Assembly (NCBI GenBank): GCA_937996615.1
Contig: CALKVD010000047.1
Location: 1 to 20,872, forward strand
DNA length: 20,872 nucleotides
DNA from: an uncultured Rickettsiales bacterium
Lineage (GTDB): Bacteria > Pseudomonadota > Alphaproteobacteria > Rickettsiales > Midichloriaceae
Direction of reading: 5' to 3'
The notes under the pieces are model-generated. The model saw only the letters and a list, made by a program, of their open reading frames with translations. It was not told the DNA's origin and did no database searches. A program made the position numbers and the translations under genes. Numbering within the stretch: the first letter of the stretch is position 1; each line of letters begins with the position of its first letter. This document shows, one piece after another, positions 1 to 7,829 of the stretch.

Positions 1-2206
1 TCTCCAACACATGAAAATATTGTTCTTTGTCATAATCAAAAACTTGGTGTTTCAGTGCCAAAATAATTTTGCTTAGACTTCCATTTGAGATTGCTTTGTT
101 CCATATTCTACTAATCCTAGATCTGTTATTGTATCCCATTATAATAGTACATACAACTACAAAAAGCTCTTTCACTATAGCCTCACATAAATGGGTTAAA
201 GCTATTTTAGGAAATTTCCCTGCTGATTGCTTGCTTTGAGCTAAACTTAAAAGCTTGAGTAATATCACTCTTCTAACACCCAATGCTTTGGCAACTTTCG
301 GATTTATACTAACGGTTGGCCAATTTTTCAACTTCAAATCCTTCATTATAAACAGATAAATGTTTATATTCTGAGCTCCATCCTCAAGAGAGAAGATTCC
401 GTTGAGAGCGGCTTCGTTTGACGCTGTTAATAGCTCAATTAAATTAAAACAAATTTTTGACCCTATAATACTACTGCTATACCAATGTATATCCCTAAAA
501 GCAACCATAAAGACATAGTACCAAGAAGTATAGTCAATGTTATTGATAAGATGGGGAATAGAAGATTTAATAATAAAATCACGGGTATTCACTAAAGTAT
601 ATAGAGTATTAAATATCTCCATTTTTTGTTGTAAATTTTTAGTATCATTACGGAGCTCAAATAAAAAATTCAGCAATCTGCCCTGCATTATCACTGAGAT
701 TTGTTCCATCAAACTAATGTCAGTGACAAGTTTAGCATAAGCAATTAACCTATCAAGATTACGTACATCCACCAATTGTTTTGACGCTGGTAATAAAAGG
801 GTCGGAGACGAGGAAAGCAAAAAAGCAATCGAGCTATTGTAAAAATGGTTTAATTCTTTTGTTTCATTTGTTTTCTTGTTCGAAACTTTTAACACATTGA
901 TAATTGTATGAAGTGAAACACTGATCAAAGTGAGGGTTCTAATTATTTTAGAACTGACCTGATTCTTTTCCATACCAGAAATTAGATAAGATATTTTAGA
1001 TTTAGAATGATGGGTATCTAGAATTTTTTCATATAAGATTGCAAGTACTAAACTATTCAAACAGTAATATTTTTTATTGTGAAATTGACCATGTAATATT
1101 GGTTGCTTAATCAAAAGTGGACCATCTTGAATAGATAGAAGATAATTAACTCCGTTTTCTGCAATATTGTGAACCGTGTTAATAACTTGGGTTTCATCGT
1201 GACTTAGTAGCATTTTAGCAACAGTCAACACCCAATTCTTAGCTCCTCCTTGTCCTTGTATATTGTGGTTTGATATAACTTCTTCTGTAATACCAAACAT
1301 TCTACAAATATAAGTAAAACTTCCTTCATCAAGCTTTTGGATCGCCATATCTTGAGGAGAGATACGCGAAAGAGATTCATAATCAATTTTCAAACCAATA
1401 CCAGTAGCATATAAATGGAGTAAAAAGACACCCAAAGCATAATAATCAGCGGGATAATAGATATCTTGCTTAGCGTATGGGTGAATACAAGTGATACTTG
1501 GATGTTGATATATCAGCATTTGATTGACTCCCCAGCAATCGTTCAAGCTATTTCTAATCAAATATTTGTCTTTATCTCGCACTATTGTAGTGTGATTTAT
1601 ATCACCGTGAGAGACTACTAATTTATGGATTTGAATCATTGTTTTAATAATATCCAGCAAATCTTCAAAAGCAAAATTTTTGATACTACTTCCAGTGTCA
1701 GTATTAATAGATTTAGGAATAACTAAAACTATACGCTCGACTCCTTTGATTTTAGTTATGTTTAAACTGATAAAATTAATATAACCTGCAATATCCAAAC
1801 TCTGCAGCTTTTTGATTGCTCGCCAAGGAATTAAATCTGGTGATTTATATACTAAAGCATAACTAGATTCTACTATATTTGATTCTATTTTTGCTTTGCG
1901 ATTAGTATTGATTAAATCGTCTTTTTGCAATATATGAGAATGATCAAGTCCATTTCCATTATTACCATTTCGATTTTCTGAATAGTCAAGAGAATCTAAC
2001 TTCTCATTGCTCTCTACATTATTGCTGGATTTGTTAGGTACCAAACAAATCTTAAACGCGTCGGCAACATTACTACTACTTTCTTCAATCGGGTGATCTA
2101 GCAATATTTCCATTTCCCCATGAACCCTGAGCTCAGTTTCATTGATGTATAAATCATTTCTATTTAGATGAATTTGTTTGGAGCCAAAAGCTAAGTATCG
2201 ATACAT
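1..2206 (-). CDS. Large protein with divergent kinase-fold domain (3' end beyond window)
   Basis: I checked this frame codon by codon: 735 codons are open from ATG at 2206 to the left edge with no stop, so the gene is partial. Around residues 115-300 there is a protein-kinase-like fold. It has an HGDI motif at residues 200-203 where kinases have the catalytic HRDL, and a subdomain-IX-like DYYALGV at 254-260 followed by a hydrophobic helix ending YATG. The Asn of the catalytic loop is replaced (HGDINHTT), and I see no glycine loop or DFG, so it may be a pseudokinase. Residues after about 380 look mainly helical and are not recognised. The layout recalls a family of large kinase-domain-containing alphaproteobacterial proteins; that is recalled family knowledge, not a search result. 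It is the third gene of a ribH-nusB-kinase run, 73 bases after nusB. The start has only a weak purine stretch (gaagcga) before it. Confidence 0.8.
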   Translation of the reverse strand, partial: MYRYLAFGSKQIHLNRNDLYINETELRVHGEMEILLDHPIEESSSNVADAFKICLVPNKSSNNVESNEKLDSLDYSENRNGNNGNGLDHSHILQKDDLINTNRKAKIESNIVESSYALVYKSPDLIPWRAIKKLQSLDIAGYINFISLNITKIKGVERIVLVIPKSINTDTGSSIKNFAFEDLLDIIKTMIQIHKLVVSHGDINHTTIVRDKDKYLIRNSLNDCWGVNQMLIYQHPSITCIHPYAKQDIYYPADYYALGVFLLHLYATGIGLKIDYESLSRISPQDMAIQKLDEGSFTYICRMFGITEEVISNHNIQGQGGAKNWVLTVAKMLLSHDETQVINTVHNIAENGVNYLLSIQDGPLLIKQPILHGQFHNKKYYCLNSLVLAILYEKILDTHHSKSKISYLISGMEKNQVSSKIIRTLTLISVSLHTIINVLKVSNKKTNETKELNHFYNSSIAFLLSSSPTLLLPASKQLVDVRNLDRLIAYAKLVTDISLMEQISVIMQGRLLNFLFELRNDTKNLQQKMEIFNTLYTLVNTRDFIIKSSIPHLINNIDYTSWYYVFMVAFRDIHWYSSSIIGSKICFNLIELLTASNEAALNGIFSLEDGAQNINIYLFIMKDLKLKNWPTVSINPKVAKALGVRRVILLKLLSLAQSKQSAGKFPKIALTHLCEAIVKELFVVVCTIIMGYNNRSRISRIWNKAISNGSLSKIILALKHQVFDYDKEQYFHVLE

Positions 2207-2279
2207 ATTTTTATCGCTTCTATAAAACAATACCTTTACTGATAAGTTAAGCAAATAATATTGAAATATGCAAGTAGTC

Positions 2280-2795
2280 TCAATGCTTTATTTCAATATT
2301 TTGTATTATTTTATTTATGATACCTTGAATGAATTGGACCTCGCGTTTATGCCCCATCGATTTTGCAATTTCAAGATAATCCCGAATAATTCTGTTGTAT
2401 CCTTCATACTTTGTTGCAAATTTAAGCTGATAAAATTCAAAAGTAGCAACCCTGAGGATTGACAAAATGACCCTAGCAATTCTTGACATATGCCAATCGG
2501 CACGAAGATATTGAGCAATTATATTGTCAATGCTGGATGTAGCAGCTAACAAAGCTGTAAAGTATTTTTCTAAATCAGTTCTAGTTGCTTGATCTGCAAC
2601 AAACTGATCATCACTTTCTTGACAATTCACTTCGAAAACATATTGAATAATTTCATTAATTTGGTTGGAGCTCAAAACAACGCTCGCAACATAATCAGAA
2701 GAGTATATAGCCTGAATCAACAATTTCCGCAACTCTTTTGTTAGCGGCAAAATGATTGAGGAGTCGGAGTAGTCAAGCGGTGTAATGTCAGACAT
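2280..2795 (-). CDS. nusB: Transcription antitermination factor NusB
   Basis: NusB binds boxA RNA with NusE (ribosomal protein S10) in antitermination complexes, mainly on rRNA operons. The 171-residue protein is all-helical in character and carries the family's C-terminal pattern: a YNRIIRDYLEIAKSMGH stretch followed by FIQGIINKI, matching the usual NEYVEIAK...FVNGVLDKI. The middle segment ISRIARVILSILRVATFE-like (about residues 104-122) matches the conserved ILRLAxYE helix. It is somewhat longer than typical NusB (about 140-160), with a hydrophilic insertion near residues 55-75. The ATG lies only 5 bases after the ribH stop, so the two are surely cotranscribed. Ribosomes finishing ribH may help initiate here, because no clear Shine-Dalgarno is seen. 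Confidence 0.93.
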   Translation of the reverse strand: MSDITPLDYSDSSIILPLTKELRKLLIQAIYSSDYVASVVLSSNQINEIIQYVFEVNCQESDDQFVADQATRTDLEKYFTALLAATSSIDNIIAQYLRADWHMSRIARVILSILRVATFEFYQLKFATKYEGYNRIIRDYLEIAKSMGHKREVQFIQGIINKIIQNIEIKH

Positions 2796-2800
2796 ATAAT

Positions 2801-3217
2801 CTATCTAGTATATCTATTTTTTAATTCGATCAATGCGTGACAAGCGTCAAAAGCTCCACGTGCATATTTTTTGGTGCGAGCGATTGCTTGCTCAATATTA
2901 TTTGCCATTATAACACCAGTTCCTAAAGGAATTGCTTTTTTGATCGCAATTTGTTGTAACGATTGTATTGTTTGATTTGCAACGATATCATAATGCAAAG
3001 TTTCACCTTTTAAAATACATCCCAATACTATAGCACCATCATAGGTTGAAGAATCGAGGGTTGCAAGATTAACAGCTGATGCAAGTTCTAATGCTCCAGG
3101 AACGCTAATAATTTCATAATTAGTGTTGCATTCTTGCAACAGAGAAACAACTAAATCACGCATAATTTTTGCTATCTCTTGATGATGAACACTTTCAACA
3201 ATTAATATTCTAGGCAT
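2801..3217 (-). CDS. ribH: 6,7-dimethyl-8-ribityllumazine synthase
   Basis: This enzyme condenses 5-amino-6-ribitylamino-uracil with 3,4-dihydroxy-2-butanone 4-phosphate to form lumazine, the penultimate step of riboflavin synthesis. The 138-residue protein has the family landmarks in order: VPGALE at 39-44, GCILKGETLHYD at 67-77 with the catalytic-type His75, and NIEQAIAR at 107-114 near the C-terminus. It is slightly short for the family (usually 140-160). It heads a tight run with nusB, an order common in bacteria. The rest of the riboflavin genes are not in this window. No FMN riboswitch is visible: only about 90 bases separate this start from the divergent nadD frame. Confidence 0.93.
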   Translation of the reverse strand: MPRILIVESVHHQEIAKIMRDLVVSLLQECNTNYEIISVPGALELASAVNLATLDSSTYDGAIVLGCILKGETLHYDIVANQTIQSLQQIAIKKAIPLGTGVIMANNIEQAIARTKKYARGAFDACHALIELKNRYTR

Positions 3218-3337
3218 ATTTAAAGTAAATTTGCTTAATTTTATATTTTAACTAGTAATCAGCCTAGTTGAAATATAAGCTAAAGCAATAGTTTTTATAA
3301 ATTTTTGGTTTTTCTGATCGATAAATTAACTACCTAT

Positions 3338-3976
3338 ATGCATTCTAAATATAGACTAATTCCAACCAAAACAACTGTTAATAGAATTGGGTTACTAGGG
3401 GGTTCATTCAATCCTCCGCACATAGGACATCTCCATCTAGCTTTAAATTCCTATCGTATGCTTAGTCTAGATCAAATAATTTTTCTCATCACTCCTGGTA
3501 ATCCCTTGAAACAAAAAATTGACTGTACGCCAATAGATCTAAGAATCCAACAAGTACAAGATTTAATCGCACCCCATTCAAATATAATGAAAATATCTCT
3601 AATAGAATCTCAACTTAAGACACAATATACAGCATTAAATCTTGAACATATCAAAATGATTCACCAAAAAACTGAATTCGTCTGGATTATGGGTACCGAC
3701 AACTTGCTCGAGTTTCACAAATGGTTTAAATGGCAACATATCACGGACTTTGCTGCAATTGCAATATTTAGTCGGCATAATGATGAATTAAAAGCGGTTT
3801 CTTCAATTGCATCCCAGTTTTTTGGAGCGAAAAATAATATTCAGCCAATAATTTTAAGTAATAGCGATATCATTAGCTATAAACCACCTAAAATGCTGCC
3901 AAAAGTCACAATCTGGTCTATGCAGCAGTTGCATATTTCATCTTCAGAAATTAGAGGTGTTCGCTGCAAAAGCTAG
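3338..3976 (+). CDS. nadD: Nicotinate-nucleotide adenylyltransferase
   Basis: NadD adenylates nicotinate mononucleotide to deamido-NAD, the step before NAD synthetase. The nucleotidyltransferase signature GGSFNPPHIGH is at residues 21-31 of the ATG-started protein, WIMGTDNL is in the middle, and the ISSSEIR motif sits at about 200-206. The protein stops seven residues later, as alphaproteobacterial NadD proteins typically do, so I do not regard it as truncated. The frame extends upstream to a TTG at 3305, which would give 223 residues. I prefer ATG 3338 (212 residues), because the extra 11 residues are not part of the conserved fold. Neither start has a good Shine-Dalgarno. It diverges from ribH. 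Confidence 0.92.
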   Translation: MHSKYRLIPTKTTVNRIGLLGGSFNPPHIGHLHLALNSYRMLSLDQIIFLITPGNPLKQKIDCTPIDLRIQQVQDLIAPHSNIMKISLIESQLKTQYTALNLEHIKMIHQKTEFVWIMGTDNLLEFHKWFKWQHITDFAAIAIFSRHNDELKAVSSIASQFFGAKNNIQPIILSNSDIISYKPPKMLPKVTIWSMQQLHISSSEIRGVRCKS

Positions 3977-4072
3977 TTTCGTTGACCTCTAATTTACATA
4001 GATCAATTTCAAAAAATTAATATTGAAAAAAATCGACCTATTGCAAATCGGTTGGTTTTATGAAACAATCGC

Positions 4073-4101
4073 ATAGCTTTTTCTTAACTCTAAAAAGCTA
4101 T
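4073..4101. repeat. Perfect 10-bp inverted repeat upstream of tRNA-Thr
   Basis: atagcttttt (4073-4082) and aaaaagctat (4092-4101) are exact reverse complements around a 9-base loop. Neither side is followed by a T-run on the strand that would need it, so it is not a classical intrinsic terminator for nadD. A TATAAA at 4099-4104, about 20 bases before the tRNA, overlaps the right arm and could be its -10 box. Confidence 0.5.
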
Positions 4102-4123
4102 AAACAAACAAAAAATACTCGAA

Positions 4124-4198
4124 GCCGAAGTAGCACAGGGGTAGTGCAACTGATTCGTAATCAGTAGGTCGGAGGTTCGAATCCTCTCTTCGGCACCA
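4124..4198 (+). tRNA. tRNA-Thr (anticodon CGU), CCA encoded
   Basis: A complete cloverleaf is readable. The acceptor stem GCCGAAG (4124-4130) pairs with CTTCGGC (4188-4194). The D-arm is GCAC/GTGC, and the anticodon stem ACTGA/TCAGT encloses the loop TTCGTAA. The T-arm is GGAGG/CCTCT around TTCGAAT. The anticodon CGT reads ACG, which is threonine. The discriminator base is A at 4195 and the CCA tail is encoded at 4196-4198. There is a short variable loop and no intron. Confidence 0.97.
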
Positions 4199-4255
4199 AA
4201 AACAAGTCTATTCACATAAACATATTATAAAATCCCCCCTAGCACTTAATTATTA

Positions 4256-4780
4256 TTACAGATAATTTTTAGCTAGCATAATTAAATTCATTATTGTAAT
4301 TAACAAAACAACAGAAATTGAACTATTAATTATTATTGCGAACCTCTGCATCACCCATTGCGATAACCTTTGCTCGCTTAAATCAAATAAAGGAGCAAGT
4401 GCAAGCATAACCAAAAACAGCAAAGAAATCACCACCGACCAGGTGTATAGATGCAAACCAAAAAACGGACTGCCATAACCTGACCCATCTGATTGGATAT
4501 GAAGCAAAATTTGCCTTAAACCTATTACCATTGTCAGGATAATCCCTAGGACCAAAAACAAGAGATTAAATTTTTTATAGGGAAATCCACTTAAACTCAA
4601 TAATGCCATTAAACTTGTGAATAAGAAGCCATATCTTTGCAGCATGCAAAGAGGACATGGATCTTCGCGTAAAATCCATTGTAACATAAATGCCACAATA
4701 TTAGAAAATATTGCAATAAACGCCACCGCAACAAATGCTAAATTAAGGTTTGTATTTTGAGTATTGATTTTTGATGCCAT
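4256..4780 (-). CDS. dsbB: DsbB-family disulfide bond formation protein (two-cysteine form)
   Basis: DsbB is an inner-membrane protein that reoxidises periplasmic DsbA with quinone as acceptor. The family mark CPLCMLQR is at residues 42-49 of the ATG-started protein, after the first membrane helix. Three further hydrophobic segments follow, plus an additional hydrophobic C-terminal one. The segment GLHLYTWS in the second periplasmic loop region matches DsbB-like proteins of several intracellular bacteria. There are no cysteines apart from the CPLC pair, so the second disulfide of the E. coli protein (Cys104-Cys130) is missing. The frame reaches a TTG at 4792; I chose ATG 4780 (174 residues). 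It follows the small membrane gene at 4827-4979 by under 50 bases, on the same strand. Confidence 0.88.
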   Translation of the reverse strand: MASKINTQNTNLNLAFVAVAFIAIFSNIVAFMLQWILREDPCPLCMLQRYGFLFTSLMALLSLSGFPYKKFNLLFLVLGIILTMVIGLRQILLHIQSDGSGYGSPFFGLHLYTWSVVISLLFLVMLALAPLFDLSEQRLSQWVMQRFAIIINSSISVVLLITIMNLIMLAKNYL

Positions 4781-4826
4781 ATCTACAAACAAGAATAAAA
4801 AATTATTTGAATTACTTTTGATTCAG

Positions 4827-4979
4827 CTAAAAAGAAACAAAAAGTTGTGTATCAATATCTTGATAAAAAATTACAGCTGCTGATAAGAAAGATAATACAA
4901 TAAAAGTGATCAATAGTTTTGGCTGCCCAATGAAATACATTATACCAGCGATCAACAATAGTAATAGGGGGAGGACCAT
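4827..4979 (-). CDS. 50-residue membrane protein, DUF5993-like, partner of dsbB
   Basis: A short gene: ATG at 4979-4977, TAG at 4829-4827, 50 codons. It encodes two hydrophobic helices: a Leu-rich one at about residues 2-17 and another at about 22-39, separated by GQPK. It ends in a polar tail DIDTQLFVSF. This plan, and the ending like T-x-x-L-x-x-SF, resembles the small DUF5993 proteins often encoded beside dsbB; the match is from memory. It lies just upstream of dsbB on the same strand, consistent with a two-gene unit. A role in DsbB assembly or quinone access would be inference. No strong Shine-Dalgarno is seen. Confidence 0.75.
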   Translation of the reverse strand: MVLPLLLLLIAGIMYFIGQPKLLITFIVLSFLSAAVIFYQDIDTQLFVSF

Positions 4980-5284
4980 AATAATGCGATATTTTAAATT
5001 AATATTATGATATTAGCTCAAAAATATCAAAAAAACAATAATATTATTTTACCATATACTTTATCTCCAAATCCCACAATAAAAAGCTAAAATGCATTTT
5101 AAAGCTTGATGATATCACTAGCATTTTCATCAAAACAATAAATGCAGAGTAAGATAGTAATTCCAGAGATGTCTCAATATAATTATATTGTAAATCTTTT
5201 GATTTTAAGTTAAACAAGTACTATGCATTGAATACTATTGTTCCAAACTTTGCAGATATCACCTAAAATTAACTATCCCAACTT
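4980..5284. other. AT-rich intergenic region, divergent promoters expected
   Basis: About 300 bases between the small membrane gene (minus) and lipA (plus). I see no coding frame with protein-like character and no RNA fold. Weak sigma-70-like hexamers exist (TTGTAA at 5188, TTGATT at 5199) but none has a convincing -10 at the right spacing, so I call no promoter. Confidence 0.5.
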
Positions 5285-5290
5285 TTGAAT

Positions 5291-6211
5291 ATGATAACTG
5301 AAACGATACCAAATCACAGCCGTCAAATCCAAGCAATCAAAAAACCAGACTGGATCAAAGTTAAAGCTCCAATAGTTAGCAATATAAACGTCACCTCAAC
5401 GATCGTCAAAAAACACGGTCTCAATACTGTTTGCGAAGAAGCAGCGTGTCCAAATATATCCGAATGTTGGCAAAAAAAACATGCCACCTTCATGCTTTTG
5501 GGTAGCGTCTGTACCAGAGCTTGCTCCTTTTGCAATGTTGCAACTGGCAAACCAGACCAACTCGACCCCCATGAACCAGAAAAAATTGCAAACGCTATTC
5601 AAGAACTAGGCTTAAAACACGTCGTTTTAACCTCTGTCGATCGCGATGATTTGCCCGACGGTGGAGCATCTCATTTTGCAAGTTGCATTCAAGAAATTAG
5701 GAGAAAAATACCCAAAACTACAATTGAAGTTTTGACCCCAGATTTTTTAAGAAAAAACAATTCAGCTAACATTATAGCAAAAGCAAAACCCGATGTGTTT
5801 AACCATAATATCGAAACTGTACCATCGTTATATAAAATGATTAGGCCAGGAGCAAGATATTTCAACTCGCTTAATCTACTCTACCAAATCAAACAGCTAG
5901 ATCAAACAATTTTTACCAAATCGGGAATGATGGTTGGTCTTGGTGAAGATGATGCCGAAATCTATCAAGTAATGGATGATCTCCGTGCTGCAAATGTTGA
6001 TTTTTTAACTATAGGGCAGTATCTGCAGCCAACCCCAAAGCATGCCAAGGTTATGCGATACGTACATCCAGATGACTTTACTAAATATAAAAAAATAGCA
6101 GAAAACAAAGGATTTTTGATGGTAGCCTCTAGCCCACTAACTCGTTCATCTTATCACGCAGGTGACGATTTTATGATTTTAAAACAAAAAAGAGAAAGCA
6201 GCATAGCTTAA
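5291..6211 (+). CDS. lipA: Lipoyl synthase
   Basis: LipA is a radical-SAM enzyme that inserts two sulfurs into protein-bound octanoyl groups, making lipoyl cofactors for pyruvate and 2-oxoglutarate dehydrogenases. Both iron-sulfur sites are intact. The auxiliary cluster cysteines are in [12 protein letters not shown] (C48, C53, C59 from this start). The radical-SAM motif is CTRACSFC (C74, C78, C81). The C-terminal RSSYHA supplies the conserved serine ligand. At 306 residues it has the usual length. A TTG two codons upstream (5285) is an alternative start; ATG 5291 is preferred. No Shine-Dalgarno is evident. mreC starts one base after the stop codon. Confidence 0.97.
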   Translation: MITETIPNHSRQIQAIKKPDWIKVKAPIVSNINVTSTIVKKHGLNTVCEEAACPNISECWQKKHATFMLLGSVCTRACSFCNVATGKPDQLDPHEPEKIANAIQELGLKHVVLTSVDRDDLPDGGASHFASCIQEIRRKIPKTTIEVLTPDFLRKNNSANIIAKAKPDVFNHNIETVPSLYKMIRPGARYFNSLNLLYQIKQLDQTIFTKSGMMVGLGEDDAEIYQVMDDLRAANVDFLTIGQYLQPTPKHAKVMRYVHPDDFTKYKKIAENKGFLMVASSPLTRSSYHAGDDFMILKQKRESSIA

Positions 6212-6212
6212 G

Positions 6213-7118
6213 ATGAAACAAATTCGCAAATATAAAATAAGGTCCCCAAAATCTTTAGCAGATTCTTCACTTCTGTTATATTTGATTATAGCAAAAGTGA
6301 AGAGATTTTATGCAAAATTTAAACGTGGTATTTTTTCCCTAGTTGCCACAATATTAGTATGCGCAATTTTAATTATCCAAGGACAAAATTATATCTATTC
6401 ACAAAACATCAATCTAACAGGACTAATCTACAACCATCTCTCTTACCCCATTTACTATTTCAAAGATCTTGCGAATTATTGCATGAACTATTTATTCTCT
6501 TCATACTATGGATACCAAGCAACCGAAACTGCAGCAATTGCTCAAAATATTGAGCAAAATAAAATTGAAATCGCAGCCTTAAAACTAGAAAACGAACAAC
6601 TAAAAGAATCATTAAAATTTGTTGATACTCTAAATAATGACTATATTACTGCTCGCATAGTATATGCTGATATATCACACTATGACGCTAGAATGCTAAT
6701 AAATGCAGGCTCAAACTCTGGCATAAAACCAGGAAATGCTGTTGTAAACAATTCTGGCTTAGTTGGCAGAATCGGAGAGGTGTTTGATAATTTTGCCACA
6801 GTTTATGTTGTCGGGGATAATGATTTAAGAATTTCTGCTACTACTATTAATTCTAGAACAAACCTTATCCTTCGGGGAAATAACGATCAACTCACTCAAA
6901 ATAGTCTATATATTGAATATGGCAACATAAAAGATTTTGCGCTAGAAGATGGCGAAATTGTTATAACTTCCGGACATGGCAACATGGTACCATATGGTAT
7001 TAATATTGGTAAAATATACAAAAATGATCGGGATTTTACCGTCAAACCCAGTGTAGAAATTGAAAAATTAGGTGTGGTCAATGTTATTACTGCAAAATTG
7101 CCTAATATCGACGACTAA
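6213..7118 (+). CDS. mreC: Rod shape-determining protein MreC
   Basis: MreC is a bitopic inner-membrane protein of the elongasome. It links MreB filaments to MreD, RodA and PBP2 in the periplasm. The 301-residue sequence has a basic cytoplasmic N-terminus, one membrane helix at about 39-57, a coiled coil at about 100-135 (IEQNKIEIAALKLENEQLK), and the beta-rich domain from about 140. That domain includes INAGSNSGIKPGNAVV, GLVGRIGEV and the terminal GINIGKI region. The ATG lies one base after the lipA stop, so the two are cotranscribed and probably translationally coupled. mreB and mreD are not in this window; mreB-mreC adjacency is the common arrangement, so this placement is mildly unusual. 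Confidence 0.93.
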   Translation: MKQIRKYKIRSPKSLADSSLLLYLIIAKVKRFYAKFKRGIFSLVATILVCAILIIQGQNYIYSQNINLTGLIYNHLSYPIYYFKDLANYCMNYLFSSYYGYQATETAAIAQNIEQNKIEIAALKLENEQLKESLKFVDTLNNDYITARIVYADISHYDARMLINAGSNSGIKPGNAVVNNSGLVGRIGEVFDNFATVYVVGDNDLRISATTINSRTNLILRGNNDQLTQNSLYIEYGNIKDFALEDGEIVITSGHGNMVPYGINIGKIYKNDRDFTVKPSVEIEKLGVVNVITAKLPNIDD

Positions 7119-7174
7119 ACTTATCAATCTGCAAACACTTATTTCCCAGATCAAAACGATCACAGACCAAATAA

Positions 7175-7714
7175 TTAATTAAGAAAATTAATATATTTTC
7201 TGATGTTTACATCATCAAGGATCTGGATCTCATTTAATTTTTCTTGGCTCTCAACCTCTTCATCTGCGCGATTGATGATATGTTCATAACGTTTTTGCTC
7301 TGTAAAAAGATTATGCATTTCTTCTAAAAGAAGATAAAGCTTATTTTGCATAATCTCGATCTCCACAGCGATTTTCACAATCTTATCCTGCAAAAAAACA
7401 AAAAATTGATAAAAATCATGGGAAACACCAATACTTAAGTCATTCAACACCAAATCACGCTCAGTTTTTAACTGAATTTCTAATTGTTCCTTTCGTTTTT
7501 CTTGGCTTTCAATTTCACTTAGTAATTTTAATTTGGCAACGGACATATCCTTAAGTTGCTTGTCAATAACTTTAATTATCCTCACCAAAGTTTTTATATA
7601 TCTCATTGCTATGCAAATATTTTGATTAATTTTATTGGATTTATTTACTAAGATAGGATTATAAAATAATCCATAAATCTCTGCAATATTTACTTGTATA
7701 TGTGGAAGTTTCAT
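7175..7714 (-). CDS. Coiled-coil protein, possibly FliJ/YscO-like
   Basis: Not firmly recognised. The frame opens at a TTG (7759), but ATG 7714 is preceded by AGGGGA at good spacing, so I take 179 residues. The first 40 residues are mixed. From about residue 45 to the end it is almost wholly helical and charged, with two long heptad-rich segments (about 50-95 and 110-165) broken by a short NDLSIG-VSHDF stretch. The C-terminal part, FTEQKRYEHIINRADEEVESQEKLNEI, resembles the end of FliJ/YscO stalk proteins of flagellar and type III export ATPases in length and pattern. No other export gene is nearby, so this is a weak structural suggestion. It converges with mreC and diverges from the MFS gene. 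Confidence 0.7.
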   Translation of the reverse strand: MKLPHIQVNIAEIYGLFYNPILVNKSNKINQNICIAMRYIKTLVRIIKVIDKQLKDMSVAKLKLLSEIESQEKRKEQLEIQLKTERDLVLNDLSIGVSHDFYQFFVFLQDKIVKIAVEIEIMQNKLYLLLEEMHNLFTEQKRYEHIINRADEEVESQEKLNEIQILDDVNIRKYINFLN

Positions 7715-7763
7715 GCTAGGATCCCCTGTTATGAAGATATTTTTATCGTCATAAAGCAATAAA

Positions 7764-7791
7764 TTTACAATAATAAGTTTATAAATATAAA
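7764..7791 (+). promoter_or_regulatory. Sigma-70-type promoter of the MFS gene
   Basis: TTTACA (7764-7769) and TATAAA (7786-7791), each one mismatch from consensus, are separated by 16 bases. The predicted transcript starts near 7798, giving a leader of about 30 bases. That leader contains GAGG at 7819-7822, seven bases before the ATG at 7830. Confidence 0.5.
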
Positions 7792-7829
7792 TATGTTAAA
7801 CAAATATTAATACAAAATGAGGTACAAGT

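Noticed and set aside
537..740. Short plus-strand frame of 67 codons
   Set aside because: It lies wholly antisense inside the kinase-like gene, whose opposite frame is open for 735 codons.
3218..3337. FMN riboswitch upstream of ribH
   Set aside because: The gap is about 90-120 AT-rich bases without the conserved RFN-element sequence; only a 6-bp inverted repeat (aactag/ctagtt) is present.
3305..3976. NadD as a C-terminally truncated pseudogene
   Set aside because: Alphaproteobacterial NadD proteins commonly end shortly after the SSxxIR motif, and all other motifs are intact.
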